Origin: Flavobacterium sp. ov086
Lineage (GTDB): Bacteria; Bacteroidota; Bacteroidia; Flavobacteriales; Flavobacteriaceae
Assembly (NCBI RefSeq): GCF_900187965.1
Contig: NZ_FZNL01000013.1
Span: 62,001 to 126,000 of the forward strand
Reading direction: 5' to 3'
Length of the DNA stretch: 64,000 nt
In this document: piece by piece, positions 26,753 to 35,163 of the stretch
Layout: every line of letters begins with the position of its first letter
How positions within the stretch are numbered: the first letter of the stretch is position 1
Program-made: the position numbers and the translations under genes
Notes under the pieces: generated by a model
Told to the model about the DNA's origin: nothing
What the model saw: the letters and a program-made list of their open reading frames with translations, nothing else
Database searches by the model: none

Positions 26753-28918
26753 ATGAAAATTAAGTATTTTACTGCATTTTTTTTCCTAACTGTATTAAAT
26801 GTATTTTCTCAAGAATGGAAGCAAAATTTTAAAATTGTTGAGCCTGTCAGAGCAACAGATAATGATTTTGGTTTTTCTGTTGTAACTTATGATGGTTATG
26901 CTGCTTATGGTGCTGATCAGGTAGATATTGGTGATGTCGAAAATGCTGGTAAAGTCTATATCGCAAAGCAAGATTGTGATGGTTGGACAATATATCAGGA
27001 ACTTTCGCAACCTGATGCAAGAAATTATTGTGGTTTTGGTTCGGTATTATTTATGGAAGGAAAAATACTTGCTATTGTAGGTTGTGATCCTTCAGTTTCC
27101 CAGGGAAATGCGGTATATATGTACGAAAGGGATACTAGTGGTCAATACATATTTACGCAGAAAATAACTAGGGATGAAAATTCTTTGTTGGATAATTACG
27201 GTTCTAAGATTGCCATATCAGAAAATTTCATGGTTGTAGGATCATCATATAATAGTACAGATAATAATCTAAATAATTATTTAGAGAATGCTGGAGCAGC
27301 TTATATTTTTTTTAAAGGTACTGATGGAGTTTGGACATTGGTACAAAAAATTGTTGCCAGTGATAGAGAACGACGAGATACTTTCGGTAATTCTGTAGCT
27401 ATTTATAAAAATACAATAGTAGTTGGAGCAGTAGATGAAGGTACTAATTGGGCAGGAGCAGCTTATGTATTCGAAAAAAATAATGGTTCTAACACATGGA
27501 AAGAAACGAAAAAATTAATTGCGTATGATTTTAGAGGACTTCAGGATCGATTTGGTGAAATTGTAAAGGTTAATGAAAATGGGATTATGGTTTCAGCTCA
27601 AAGTGAAGATGATTATGATTCCAATTTAAGTGGAGATGGAGGAGGGCCTCTTACTATGTTAGGATCTGTTTATATTTTTAATAAAAATGTTGATGGCGAA
27701 TGGGTTGGAAACCAAAAAATTAGAGCTTCTGACGGTTCTGCTAAGATTTTTAATTTTGGCAATCAAATGGATGTTTATGAAGACAGAATTGCTGTTAGAG
27801 CGACTGAATATGAGTATGATAAGACTGGAAATTTATCAAAAGTTTTCGGCCGTGTTTACATGTTTCAAAAAGGAGTCAATGGTAATTGGACAGAATCGCA
27901 AATTGTACAGTCAAATGTAAAACGCAATAGCGATTGGTTCGCAGGTTCAATTTCTTTATTTAAAGATGATTTGTTTATAGGAGCATTTTGGGATGCTTTA
28001 GATGCAAATGGCCAAAATTACATAGGTTACGCGGGAACAGTTTATATTTTTAATACATATAATTACGTAAGTACAAAAAAGCCTGTATTAAATACTATTC
28101 CCGTTTTAATATCTTGTGCTGATTTAGGAAACGGATTTTCCTCTCATTTTGATATGTCATCTATTGAAAAAGATTTGATAGAAAATCCGGAAGATTTTGT
28201 TTTTTCTTATAAAGATCAACTAGGTAATAATCTTGTATCTCCCTTACCAACTAATTATTCTAATAAATATCCTTATAACGAAAAAATTAGTGTACGAGTT
28301 GGAAATAAAAATAATCCAAGCTGCTATGAAGAAACCAAACTTGAATTAAGCACTATTTCTTCTGTGAGTTTAAATGCAATTCCAGAGTTGAAAGAATGTG
28401 ATTATAGTGGAACAGGATATGCAACATTTGATCTGTCAAAAATTAATTCTCTTTTAGTCGATAATGCTTCGCTTTATGATTTTTCATACTATGATTATAA
28501 TAAGAATGATATAAGTATTTTTATAAATGAGTCTTATAAAAACACTGTTAAAAATCATGAAGAAATAACTGTGAATGTTACTGAGAAAAGTACCTCATGT
28601 ACTGCCAAAACAAAAATAGTTTTAAATGTTTCGAATGTAGGTGTAGCTTGTGAGATTATAGATGATTATGATATTCCTAAGTTTTTTACTCCAAACGGTG
28701 ACGGGGTAAATGATCTTTGGGGGATTAACGGTTTAGAAAGTAAAAAATACACTTTGTACATTTACGATAGATATGGAATGTTGTTAAAAACATTCAGTAA
28801 TAATTCAGGATGGGATGGAAGTTATCTAGGAAAACCCTTGCCGGCTTCAGATTATTGGTTTCATATTGTTTTCGAAAATGGAATTGATAAAAGAGGGCAC
28901 TTTGCGTTAAAAAGATAA
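26753..28918 (+). CDS. FG-GAP-like repeat protein with T9SS type B domain
   Basis: This 721-residue cell-surface or secreted protein has a signal peptide (1-18). Residues about 25-440 are FG-GAP/integrin-like beta-propeller repeats, each with an F-G-(N/F)-S-V start and a V-Y-I-(F/A) strand (for example F-G-N-S-V-A-I-Y and G-S-V-Y-I-F-N). A middle region follows with C-x-x-x-G-x-G-x-A-x-F-D-L-S repeats. The end is the gliding-motility-associated (type B) sorting domain F-F-T-P-N-G-D-G-V-N-D near 645. The ligand is unknown. It is long and repeat-rich like typical adhesion proteins. Confidence 0.88.
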   Translation: MKIKYFTAFFFLTVLNVFSQEWKQNFKIVEPVRATDNDFGFSVVTYDGYAAYGADQVDIGDVENAGKVYIAKQDCDGWTIYQELSQPDARNYCGFGSVLFMEGKILAIVGCDPSVSQGNAVYMYERDTSGQYIFTQKITRDENSLLDNYGSKIAISENFMVVGSSYNSTDNNLNNYLENAGAAYIFFKGTDGVWTLVQKIVASDRERRDTFGNSVAIYKNTIVVGAVDEGTNWAGAAYVFEKNNGSNTWKETKKLIAYDFRGLQDRFGEIVKVNENGIMVSAQSEDDYDSNLSGDGGGPLTMLGSVYIFNKNVDGEWVGNQKIRASDGSAKIFNFGNQMDVYEDRIAVRATEYEYDKTGNLSKVFGRVYMFQKGVNGNWTESQIVQSNVKRNSDWFAGSISLFKDDLFIGAFWDALDANGQNYIGYAGTVYIFNTYNYVSTKKPVLNTIPVLISCADLGNGFSSHFDMSSIEKDLIENPEDFVFSYKDQLGNNLVSPLPTNYSNKYPYNEKISVRVGNKNNPSCYEETKLELSTISSVSLNAIPELKECDYSGTGYATFDLSKINSLLVDNASLYDFSYYDYNKNDISIFINESYKNTVKNHEEITVNVTEKSTSCTAKTKIVLNVSNVGVACEIIDDYDIPKFFTPNGDGVNDLWGINGLESKKYTLYIYDRYGMLLKTFSNNSGWDGSYLGKPLPASDYWFHIVFENGIDKRGHFALKR

Positions 28919-29008
28919 AACTTGTTTGTAAATGTCTATCATTAGTATATTAAATTTCAAAACATAAAAATAGTATCTTAGGTCTTCAGTAAATCAATAA
29001 CTTAAGAT

Positions 29009-29707
29009 ATGAATCAGGAACAAATCAATCTAAAAAGAACAGCAAGAATTGCAGGATTAATCTACTTGCTTATTGTTATAACGGGAGTTTTTGGTATTAT
29101 GTATATGCCTATGCAATTGATAGATTCCGGTAATTTGCCCCTCACAATGCGAACTATTTTACGTCATGAGTTTTTGTTTCGGGCTGGGATTATGAGCAAT
29201 TTGGTTTGCCAGACTTTATTTGTGTTTTTAGTTCTACAGCTTTATAAATTGTTCCAGCAAGTAAGTAAACATTTATCCAGAACGATGTTTGCGTTAGTAA
29301 TTGTTGGAGTTCCAATTGCGTTTCTTATTATTTTTAATCAGTTGTTTGCTCTATTGTTATTGAAAGAAAATTTTATGAAGAGTTTTCCGCCTGCTCAATT
29401 GCAGTCATTGATAATGGCATTTATTAAAATGTATAATTACGGAAATGTAGTTATCGGAATCTTTTGGGGACTTTGGTTGATTCCTTTTGGGCAATTAGTG
29501 TACAAATCCGGATTTATGCCTAAAATTTTAGGGATATTATTAATTATCGGAGGATCTGCTTATGTACTTGATGCTTTTACTTTTGTATTATTTCCCGCTT
29601 ATCATTATTCAGTAACAGGAATAATTGTTGGATTAACCTCTTCTGTAGCCGAATTTGCAATGGTTTTTTGGTTATTGATTAAAGGTGTTAGAAAAATTAC
29701 AGTTTAA
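29009..29707 (+). CDS. DUF4386 membrane protein
   Basis: This 232-residue protein with about six membrane helices starts K-R-T-A-R-I-A-G-L-I-Y-L-L-I, the DUF4386 opening. R-H-E-F-L-F-R-A-G-I-M-S and a G-Y/F-M-P-K-I-L-G-I-L-L-I-I-G-G block near 171 also fit. The function is unknown. A 22-bp perfect hairpin follows the gene. Confidence 0.8.
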   Translation: MNQEQINLKRTARIAGLIYLLIVITGVFGIMYMPMQLIDSGNLPLTMRTILRHEFLFRAGIMSNLVCQTLFVFLVLQLYKLFQQVSKHLSRTMFALVIVGVPIAFLIIFNQLFALLLLKENFMKSFPPAQLQSLIMAFIKMYNYGNVVIGIFWGLWLIPFGQLVYKSGFMPKILGILLIIGGSAYVLDAFTFVLFPAYHYSVTGIIVGLTSSVAEFAMVFWLLIKGVRKITV

Positions 29708-29740
29708 AGTTTCGAAATAAATAAGAATCATATCGTCATG

Positions 29741-29787
29741 ATATAACAAACCCGACAGGTTTTAAAAACCTGTCGGGTTTGTTATAT
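29741..29787. terminator. Bidirectional 22-bp perfect hairpin
   Basis: The arm at 29741-29762 (contains CAAACCCGACAGGTTT) pairs exactly with 29766-29787 around a 3-nt loop. An A run follows and a T-rich stretch lies on the other strand. It sits between converging genes and probably stops both. Confidence 0.75.
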
Positions 29788-29830
29788 AAAAAAACTTAGA
29801 AACTTAGAGGCTCAGCATCTTAGCGACTTT

Positions 29831-30265
29831 TTAAGAAATATCTTTTATAAACTCATCATATTCTAAATAGAACATTTCAAGAGCATTCATATTTTCGAAA
29901 AAGAAATCAAAAATAGCATCCCAATTATTGCGATTGCTAAAACCAACACCTTGTTTTTCGATCCAAATTCGGCTTATGGTTTTACCACTTTCTAAAGTGT
30001 AGTTTTTTTCGAAAACCAAATCTTTGATAAATTCTTCTTCCAGAATGTTTTTTAAAGCTTCTATTTTTTCAAAGTAAGCTGTTCGTTTTTCGTCGCTTCG
30101 GTGTTCGATGTCAATTAAAACCTGTGCTTTTTTATTGTCAACATAAAATTTAAAAGAGAAATCTTTAATCTTGGTATCATAAAGCACCCATTTACGTGGA
30201 TATTTTTCGGCGAAAGCCACCCAAAATTCTCTTTTTATTTTCTGCGATTCTTCTTTACTGTACAT
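29831..30265 (-). CDS. DUF4268 family protein
   Basis: This 144-residue soluble protein has K-R-E-F-W-V-A-F near residue 11, W-V-L-Y-D-T-K-I-K-D near 26 and a central D-I-E-H-R-S-D-E-K-R, the DUF4268 pattern. The domain is often found at the end of restriction-related proteins, but here it stands alone, and Flavobacteria have many such single-domain copies. No function is proven. Confidence 0.78.
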   Translation of the reverse strand: MYSKEESQKIKREFWVAFAEKYPRKWVLYDTKIKDFSFKFYVDNKKAQVLIDIEHRSDEKRTAYFEKIEALKNILEEEFIKDLVFEKNYTLESGKTISRIWIEKQGVGFSNRNNWDAIFDFFFENMNALEMFYLEYDEFIKDIS

Positions 30266-30357
30266 TTTTATGGCTTTGGTTTTTAGAAAACTTGTGGAAC
30301 CGCGTTTTCTAGAGTATATTTATATTTTATTTGAAAGTACAAAAATAAACTTTGCTC

Positions 30358-31008
30358 ATGGATTTTCAATATTTTTTACAATATGTTCCTAATTTAATTC
30401 CGATTGAACTTCCGGCAATTTCGGCACATATAAAAATGGCTCCTAAAGAAAGAATAGAGTCTTTAAAAAATATGGATTTCAAAGCCGAGAATCCTAGAAT
30501 TGCTGCTGTGATGATGCTTTTTTATCCAAAGAATGGAAAAACTCATTTGGTTTTAATTGTCAGAAATGCTTATAATGGAGTTCATTCGTCGCAAATTGCT
30601 TTTCCCGGAGGAAAGTATGAAGCTACTGATGCAGATTTTGCAGAAACAGCCTTAAGAGAAACACACGAAGAAGTAGGGGTAATGCCGAATAAAATAGAAA
30701 TAATTAAGCATTTTTCTCCAATGTATATTCCGCCGAGTAATTTTTTAGTGCATCCGTTTTTAGGAATTTCGAAAGAAGAACTCTCCTTTTATCCAGATGT
30801 CAGAGAAGTTGCTGATATTATAGAGCTGCCATTATCTGTTTTTTTGAACGACGAAATTATCATCGAAGCCACATTGTCAACTTCTTACGCCAATAATACT
30901 TTAGTTCCGGCATTTAATATCCAAAACCATATTGTTTGGGGAGCAACCGCTATGATTTTAAGTGAGCTTAGAGATGTCTTGAAATTAACTTTTGAAGAAA
31001 ATACGTAA
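30358..31008 (+). CDS. Nudix hydrolase (CoA pyrophosphatase type)
   Basis: This protein has 216 residues from ATG 30358; an in-frame TTG six bases upstream is less likely. The CoA-pyrophosphatase signature H-S-S-Q-I-A-F-P-G-G-K leads into the Nudix box, which ends A-L-R-E-T-H-E-E-V-G-V (about residues 100-110), with the metal-binding glutamates present. It would cut CoA or oxidised CoA to 4-phosphopantetheine and ADP. The pattern matches the NudL/YeaB branch, though other nucleoside diphosphates cannot be ruled out. Confidence 0.87.
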   Translation: MDFQYFLQYVPNLIPIELPAISAHIKMAPKERIESLKNMDFKAENPRIAAVMMLFYPKNGKTHLVLIVRNAYNGVHSSQIAFPGGKYEATDADFAETALRETHEEVGVMPNKIEIIKHFSPMYIPPSNFLVHPFLGISKEELSFYPDVREVADIIELPLSVFLNDEIIIEATLSTSYANNTLVPAFNIQNHIVWGATAMILSELRDVLKLTFEENT

Positions 31009-31094
31009 AACATAAAATTAACAATTTGATATTCATTATAATAACAATTTATTTCCGAAATTGTTTTGAAGTGTCGCTAAAAGAATAATTTTTG

Positions 31095-31102
31095 TATGTT
31101 TG
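31095..31102 (+). promoter_or_regulatory. -7 element before the acyltransferase gene
   Basis: TATGTTTG, followed by GCGTCC, is a clear Bacteroidota -7 box 30 bp before the ATG. The nearest TTTG is 26 nt upstream (31065-31068), slightly far. Confidence 0.5.
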
Positions 31103-31131
31103 CGTCCTAACAAAAAATACAATAAACAGCT

Positions 31132-31962
31132 ATGGGATTGTTTAAACGAAATCCTTTTGGACATATATTATTCATCAAAAAATGGTTGATCCGTGTTTTG
31201 GGCGCCATGACGCATAGAAGATATAGAGGTTTTAATGAATTACAAATCGAAGGATCTGAAATTATTAAAACGCTTCCGGATACAAATGTTTTGTTTATTT
31301 CAAATCACCAAACTTATTTTGCCGATGTTGTAGCTATGTTTCACGTCTTTAACGCAAGTTTAAGCGGACGTCAAGATACTATTAAGAACATTGGTTATTT
31401 GTGGCAGCCAAAGATGAATATTTATTACGTTGCTGCCAAAGAGACCATGCAGGCCGGTTTATTGCCAAGAATTTTAGCTTATGTTGGTGCAATTACTGTC
31501 GAAAGAACCTGGCGTGCTAAAGGTGTAGATGTTACTGAAAAACGTGAGGTTAACCCAAATGATACTGAAAATATCAGAATTGCGCTAGAAGACGGCTGGG
31601 TAATTACGTTTCCGCAAGGAACCACAAAATCATTTAAACCTGTTCGAAAAGGAACTGCTCATATCATCAAACAACACAAACCAATTGTAATTCCTATTGT
31701 TATCGATGGCTTTCGCCGATCGTTTGACAAAAAGGGTTTGCGAATGAAGAAAAAAGGGATTCTGCAATCTTTCATCATCAAAGAACCTCTTGATATTGAT
31801 TATGAAAATGATACTATCGAAGAAATCGTAGAAAAAGTAGAGTACGCAATTGAGCAGCATCCATCATTCTTAAAAGTAATTCCAGCCGAAGAAATCAAAG
31901 TAGAGGAAGAACTTAACGAAATGAGAAGATGGAGTTACAAGGCTTCAGAAAACGAACACTAA
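31132..31962 (+). CDS. 1-acyl-glycerol-3-phosphate acyltransferase-like (PlsC family)
   Basis: This 276-residue protein has the PlsC acyltransferase blocks. The first is I-S-N-H-Q-T-Y-F-A-D near residue 56 (an NHQxxxxD variant of the usual HxxxxD). The second is F-P-Q-G-T-T-K-S near 160 (the FPEG block with Gln for Glu). The third is V-I-P-I-V-I-D-G-F. It would transfer an acyl chain to a lysophospholipid at the inner membrane. Substituted motif residues suggest it may favour another acceptor, such as an aminolipid, as many Bacteroidota members do. Confidence 0.85.
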   Translation: MGLFKRNPFGHILFIKKWLIRVLGAMTHRRYRGFNELQIEGSEIIKTLPDTNVLFISNHQTYFADVVAMFHVFNASLSGRQDTIKNIGYLWQPKMNIYYVAAKETMQAGLLPRILAYVGAITVERTWRAKGVDVTEKREVNPNDTENIRIALEDGWVITFPQGTTKSFKPVRKGTAHIIKQHKPIVIPIVIDGFRRSFDKKGLRMKKKGILQSFIIKEPLDIDYENDTIEEIVEKVEYAIEQHPSFLKVIPAEEIKVEEELNEMRRWSYKASENEH

Positions 31963-31979
31963 ATTTTAAATTTTTGTTT

Positions 31980-32058
31980 CAGGTTTTATTGGTTTCAAGT
32001 TTCAGGTTTGATAAAAAAACCTTTGACCCTTTGACACTCTGAACCTTTGAATCTCACC
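31980..32058. repeat. Intergenic CTTTGA-type repeats
   Basis: Between the acyltransferase and the convergent membrane gene are GTTTCAGG units at 31977-32010 and CCTTTGACCCTTTGACAC with AACCTTTGAA at 32018-32053. They resemble the AGGCAAAGG repeats at 677-716 in reverse sense. Confidence 0.5.
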
Positions 32059-32059
32059 T

Positions 32060-32692
32060 CTAAAAATCTATCTTCTTCAACTCCTTATAATTTGAGTGTA
32101 ATCTGCGTAATAGAGTTCCGTAAAGCAATCTGTAAAAACACCAGAACAGCCCAAAGAAACCTAATATAACCAGGATTAAGATTCCAATAGTAACAAACAT
32201 TGCTTTTCCGTTTATGGCTAATTTTTCTCTTAAAAATGCCATGTCCGGATTGTAAACAAATGCAATAAAGAAGCTCAAAATAGCGGTTATAACAATCATT
32301 CCCAGATTATACCACACATAATACTGAACCGTTTTTCGAGTTCTTAGAATAGCGCTCATTAAAGATTTTGTAGCAACTGTTGTCGAAATTGTTTTGTAGT
32401 TTTTGTAGAAAATGAAAACAAAAATTAATACAACAACATAATTGAAATAAGTCAAAAACTCAAGCGCCATCACGATTTCAGGATGATTTATTTTTTGTAA
32501 AACATCATCAGTATTGATGAAAAAGTTTGAAAAAGTCCAAAAGGAAACCTCCAAAATGCTAATAATCAAAATCCACTTCACGATCGAAGACGATTTTTTG
32601 TGAATCATTTTGTAGATCTCTGTTTCAGAAATTTGTTGAAAAGAATCCGAGTTCTTTTGCCAGTCTTTTTTTAGTAAATCCAGTTCTTTCAT
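32060..32692 (-). CDS. Membrane protein paired with ECF sigma factor
   Basis: This 210-residue protein has an N-terminal cytosolic segment of about 35 residues and four membrane helices (about 38-57, 75-98, 115-140 and 165-188). It starts eight bases after the sigma factor gene ends, so the two form an operon. Its position fits an anti-sigma or sensor partner, and the short cytosolic N-terminus (L-L-K-K-D-W-Q-K-N) resembles the start of such proteins. No zinc-binding anti-sigma motif is present, so the role is inferred only from context. Confidence 0.65.
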   Translation of the reverse strand: MKELDLLKKDWQKNSDSFQQISETEIYKMIHKKSSSIVKWILIISILEVSFWTFSNFFINTDDVLQKINHPEIVMALEFLTYFNYVVVLIFVFIFYKNYKTISTTVATKSLMSAILRTRKTVQYYVWYNLGMIVITAILSFFIAFVYNPDMAFLREKLAINGKAMFVTIGILILVILGFFGLFWCFYRLLYGTLLRRLHSNYKELKKIDF

Positions 32693-32700
32693 AATAATTT

Positions 32701-33195
32701 TTAAGGATTTAGTATTTTTTTAAGTTTCCCTTTAATTCTGTTCATTTTCACGCGCGCATTCACTTCGCTGATTCCTAAGGTTTCGGCTATTTCTTGATAA
32801 TCTTTGTCTTCTAAATACATAAAAACTAATGCTTTTTCGATGTCATTAAGCTGATAAACGGCTTTATACATCAATTTAATCTGTTCTTCCTCTTCATAAT
32901 TGTAATCGACATCCTTTACAAAATGCTGATGACTTTCATATTCTACTGTCGATACGGTTCTTTTGGTTTTTCGATATAGGGTTATGGCGGTATTTAAGGC
33001 AACGCGATACGTCCAGGTCGAAAACTTACTATCGCCTCTAAATTTAGGATACGCCTTCCATAATTGTATGGTAATCTCTTGAAATAAGTCTTTATGAGCA
33101 TCTTCGCCAGCAGTATATAATCTACAAATCTTGTGGATTATATTCTGATTTGCCTGCAATTGCGCAACAAATGACTGTTCTAGATTATCGCTCAT
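32701..33195 (-). CDS. RNA polymerase ECF-type sigma factor
   Basis: This 164-residue protein has region 2 near residues 18-85 (D-L-F-Q-E-I-T-I-Q-L-W-K, then F-S-T-W-T-Y-R-V-A-L-N-T-A) and region 4 near 112-160 (L-N-D-I-E-K-A-L-V-F-M-Y-L-E, then I-A-E-T-L-G-I-S-E-V-N-A-R-V-K). These are the marks of a group-4 sigma factor with no region 3. The four-helix membrane protein downstream is the likely partner. The target promoters are unknown. Confidence 0.92.
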   Translation of the reverse strand: MSDNLEQSFVAQLQANQNIIHKICRLYTAGEDAHKDLFQEITIQLWKAYPKFRGDSKFSTWTYRVALNTAITLYRKTKRTVSTVEYESHQHFVKDVDYNYEEEEQIKLMYKAVYQLNDIEKALVFMYLEDKDYQEIAETLGISEVNARVKMNRIKGKLKKILNP

Positions 33196-33245
33196 AATGT
33201 ATTAGTAGTACTGAAAACAATTTTGTTACAGTGAAATGTTTTTTT

Positions 33246-33280
33246 TCGCCACGAATTTCACAAATTTTCACAAATTACTG
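33246..33280. repeat. Single half-copy of the CCACGAATT repeat
   Basis: CGCCACGAATTTCACAAATTTTCACAAATTA lies upstream of the sigma factor, without an inverted partner. It is the same family as at 34966-35093. Confidence 0.6.
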
Positions 33281-33340
33281 TTGTTTTTTGAATTTAATGG
33301 TGCACAGATAAGAGTTATTTGTTTTGGGAACTAGGTTGTA

Positions 33341-33799
33341 TTAAGTCAACTTTTTAGAGAAATATATACGCTTATGGCCCTTTGGAAAATCTTTTATTTC
33401 TCCGATTGGTTCATAACCATTTTTTAAGTAAAATTTTTCTGCTTGGAAATCAAATGTATCAAGCATAGAGATTTTTGCTCCTTTTTCTGTAGCAATTTTT
33501 TCAGCCTGTTTTAGAATCCAAGTTCCGATACCTTTATTTCTGTATTTTCCCTCTATCCACAAAACTTTGATTTCAAGTCCATTCCAATATCCAATACCTC
33601 CCAGTATTCCGCCAATTTCAATTCCGTTTTTGGTTTTCGCTACTAATTCTATTGGTTCCCAGATATTTGAATTTGCTGGAACTTTACTCCAATTAAATTC
33701 ATTTATTCCATCAATTATTTTATTTATATTTTCCTTTTCGCAAGTTTCAATAGTAAATTCCTTCAATACCTCCATGTTATTTTTTTTAGTCATTGACAA
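33341..33799 (-). CDS. GNAT-family N-acetyltransferase
   Basis: This protein has up to 152 residues. The GNAT core is visible: G-I-L-G-G-I-G-Y-W-N-G strand near 63, then the acetyl-CoA-binding R-N-K-G-I-G-T-W-I-L-K-Q-A-E near 86-99, and a C-terminal L-K-N-G-Y-E-P-I-G-E. Nearby methionines at 33793 and 33775 are also possible starts; the last gives 144 residues beginning at the first predicted strand. The acceptor is unknown. It is not linked to its neighbours. Confidence 0.85.
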   Translation of the reverse strand: MSMTKKNNMEVLKEFTIETCEKENINKIIDGINEFNWSKVPANSNIWEPIELVAKTKNGIEIGGILGGIGYWNGLEIKVLWIEGKYRNKGIGTWILKQAEKIATEKGAKISMLDTFDFQAEKFYLKNGYEPIGEIKDFPKGHKRIYFSKKLT

Positions 33800-33849
33800 T
33801 GTATTGTTTTTTTTTGCCTATTCATCATTACTTGATTCGTGGTAAACTT

Positions 33850-34911
33850 TTATAATTCTCGGGTTTTATAATAATTCACCATTAAATCTACAAATTTGCT
33901 GTAACTGTCCATTCCATCTTTTTGATTGTTTGATTTTAAGAAATTATCGTAGAAGATCTCAAATCCGGTTTCAATAGGAGTTTGATACTTTTTCCAGAAA
34001 TCATAACTTTCCTGATAGTTTTTCAAAATTCCGCCATGAACCGTTTTTTTTAATTGCTGAAATATCTTTTCGTCCTTGACTTTCCAGATGCTCAGGCAAT
34101 AATGCAAACTAAAACTATATCCTGAATACTTGTAATATAGATTATCATTTTTTACAGAAGCCAAAACTCCAATGAAATTACATTCGCTTTCGCTGGCAAA
34201 ACCCATTTGATGTGCCATTTCGTGGCAACTCGTAAGTGGGAAATTATACATTGGCAGCAAATCATTTACCTGAGCTTCATTTGTAAAGGGATTCAGATAA
34301 CCTCCAAAACCCATGTATGTCAACGGAAGGCTAAAAAGAGATTTTTTGATACTTAAGACTTCATATTTAAAAAAAGAATGTTCCTGCGCCAGATTTTTAT
34401 AACCATTCAAATTCATTTGGAAAGCTTCATTTTGCGAATACGGAAAAACAATTTTTGCACTATCATTTTTAGTGATTTGAAGTTGAATTTCGTTTGTTTT
34501 AACAATGAGCTTTTTAGTAAAAGCTAATAATTCAGTGTCAGTATATTCTCTTTGAATCTTCATTTTTTCGAAAAGAGGTTCTCTGTAATAATTCAACGCC
34601 CAAAGCAAGTGAAAGAAAAAATAAAATACAGAGAGACAACTTAAAACTTTCAGGAGATTATCTTTCCATTGCAGTTTCCATGTTTTTCTAACTTTCCAAA
34701 ACCATCTGATAACTAATAAAATCAAAATCGAGTAGATACAATCTCCAACAGAAAAAGGGATTTTGCCTAAAAGTGTTCTCGAAAAGTAAGATATTTTTAA
34801 GTATAATCCGTTGCTGTAAAAACTTTCAATGAATTCCGGGAAAAATCGAAGAATCTTTAAAATGATAATCTGTACGAGAAATAATAAAGGTAAGATGTAT
34901 TTTGATTTCAC
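33850..34911 (-). CDS. DUF3810 putative zinc metalloprotease
   Basis: This 353-residue protein has three N-terminal membrane helices (about 5-22, 52-72 and 88-105) and a large C-terminal domain with the zinc-protease motif H-E-M-A-H-Q-M-G-F-A-S-E near 229-240 (HExxH plus a downstream Glu). The family DUF3810 is unstudied as far as I know. The active site points to a membrane-anchored peptidase acting in the periplasm; the substrate is unknown. Confidence 0.82.
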   Translation of the reverse strand: MKSKYILPLLFLVQIIILKILRFFPEFIESFYSNGLYLKISYFSRTLLGKIPFSVGDCIYSILILLVIRWFWKVRKTWKLQWKDNLLKVLSCLSVFYFFFHLLWALNYYREPLFEKMKIQREYTDTELLAFTKKLIVKTNEIQLQITKNDSAKIVFPYSQNEAFQMNLNGYKNLAQEHSFFKYEVLSIKKSLFSLPLTYMGFGGYLNPFTNEAQVNDLLPMYNFPLTSCHEMAHQMGFASESECNFIGVLASVKNDNLYYKYSGYSFSLHYCLSIWKVKDEKIFQQLKKTVHGGILKNYQESYDFWKKYQTPIETGFEIFYDNFLKSNNQKDGMDSYSKFVDLMVNYYKTREL

Positions 34912-34965
34912 AGCATAAATTTTGGATACGTAAATATAGATACAATATTAAATGATTGAAAAAAG

Positions 34966-35093
34966 TTTGCCACGAATTTCACTAATTTTCACTAATTTGA
35001 TTTGTTTTAATAGTTCGCAAAATTTTAAAATATTCGAGTAATCCAATTTTTTGATTCTTATAATTTGTGCTAATTCGTGCAATTCGTGGCAAA
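34966..35093. repeat. CCACGAATT inverted-repeat element
   Basis: TTTGCCACGAATTTCACTAATT at 34966 onwards pairs imperfectly with the reverse complement of AATTCGTGCAATTCGTGGCAAA ending at 35093. It lies between divergent genes, so it probably affects neither coding region. Same family as 7755, 19749 and 33246. Confidence 0.75.
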
Positions 35094-35121
35094 AACAACA
35101 ACACATTCCCTTTAAACTTTG

Positions 35122-35129
35122 TAACTTTG
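35122..35129 (+). promoter_or_regulatory. Possible -7 element before pepD
   Basis: TAACTTTG matches the TAnnTTTG box 35 bp before the pepD ATG; no good -33 is seen. Confidence 0.4.
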
Positions 35130-35163
35130 GGACTCTTAATTGTTAAACTTCAAACAAAATATA

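Noticed and set aside
29741-29787. Attachment site or recombination target at the 22-bp perfect hairpin
   Set aside because: It lies at the exact place for a two-way terminator between converging genes, with no integrase in the window.
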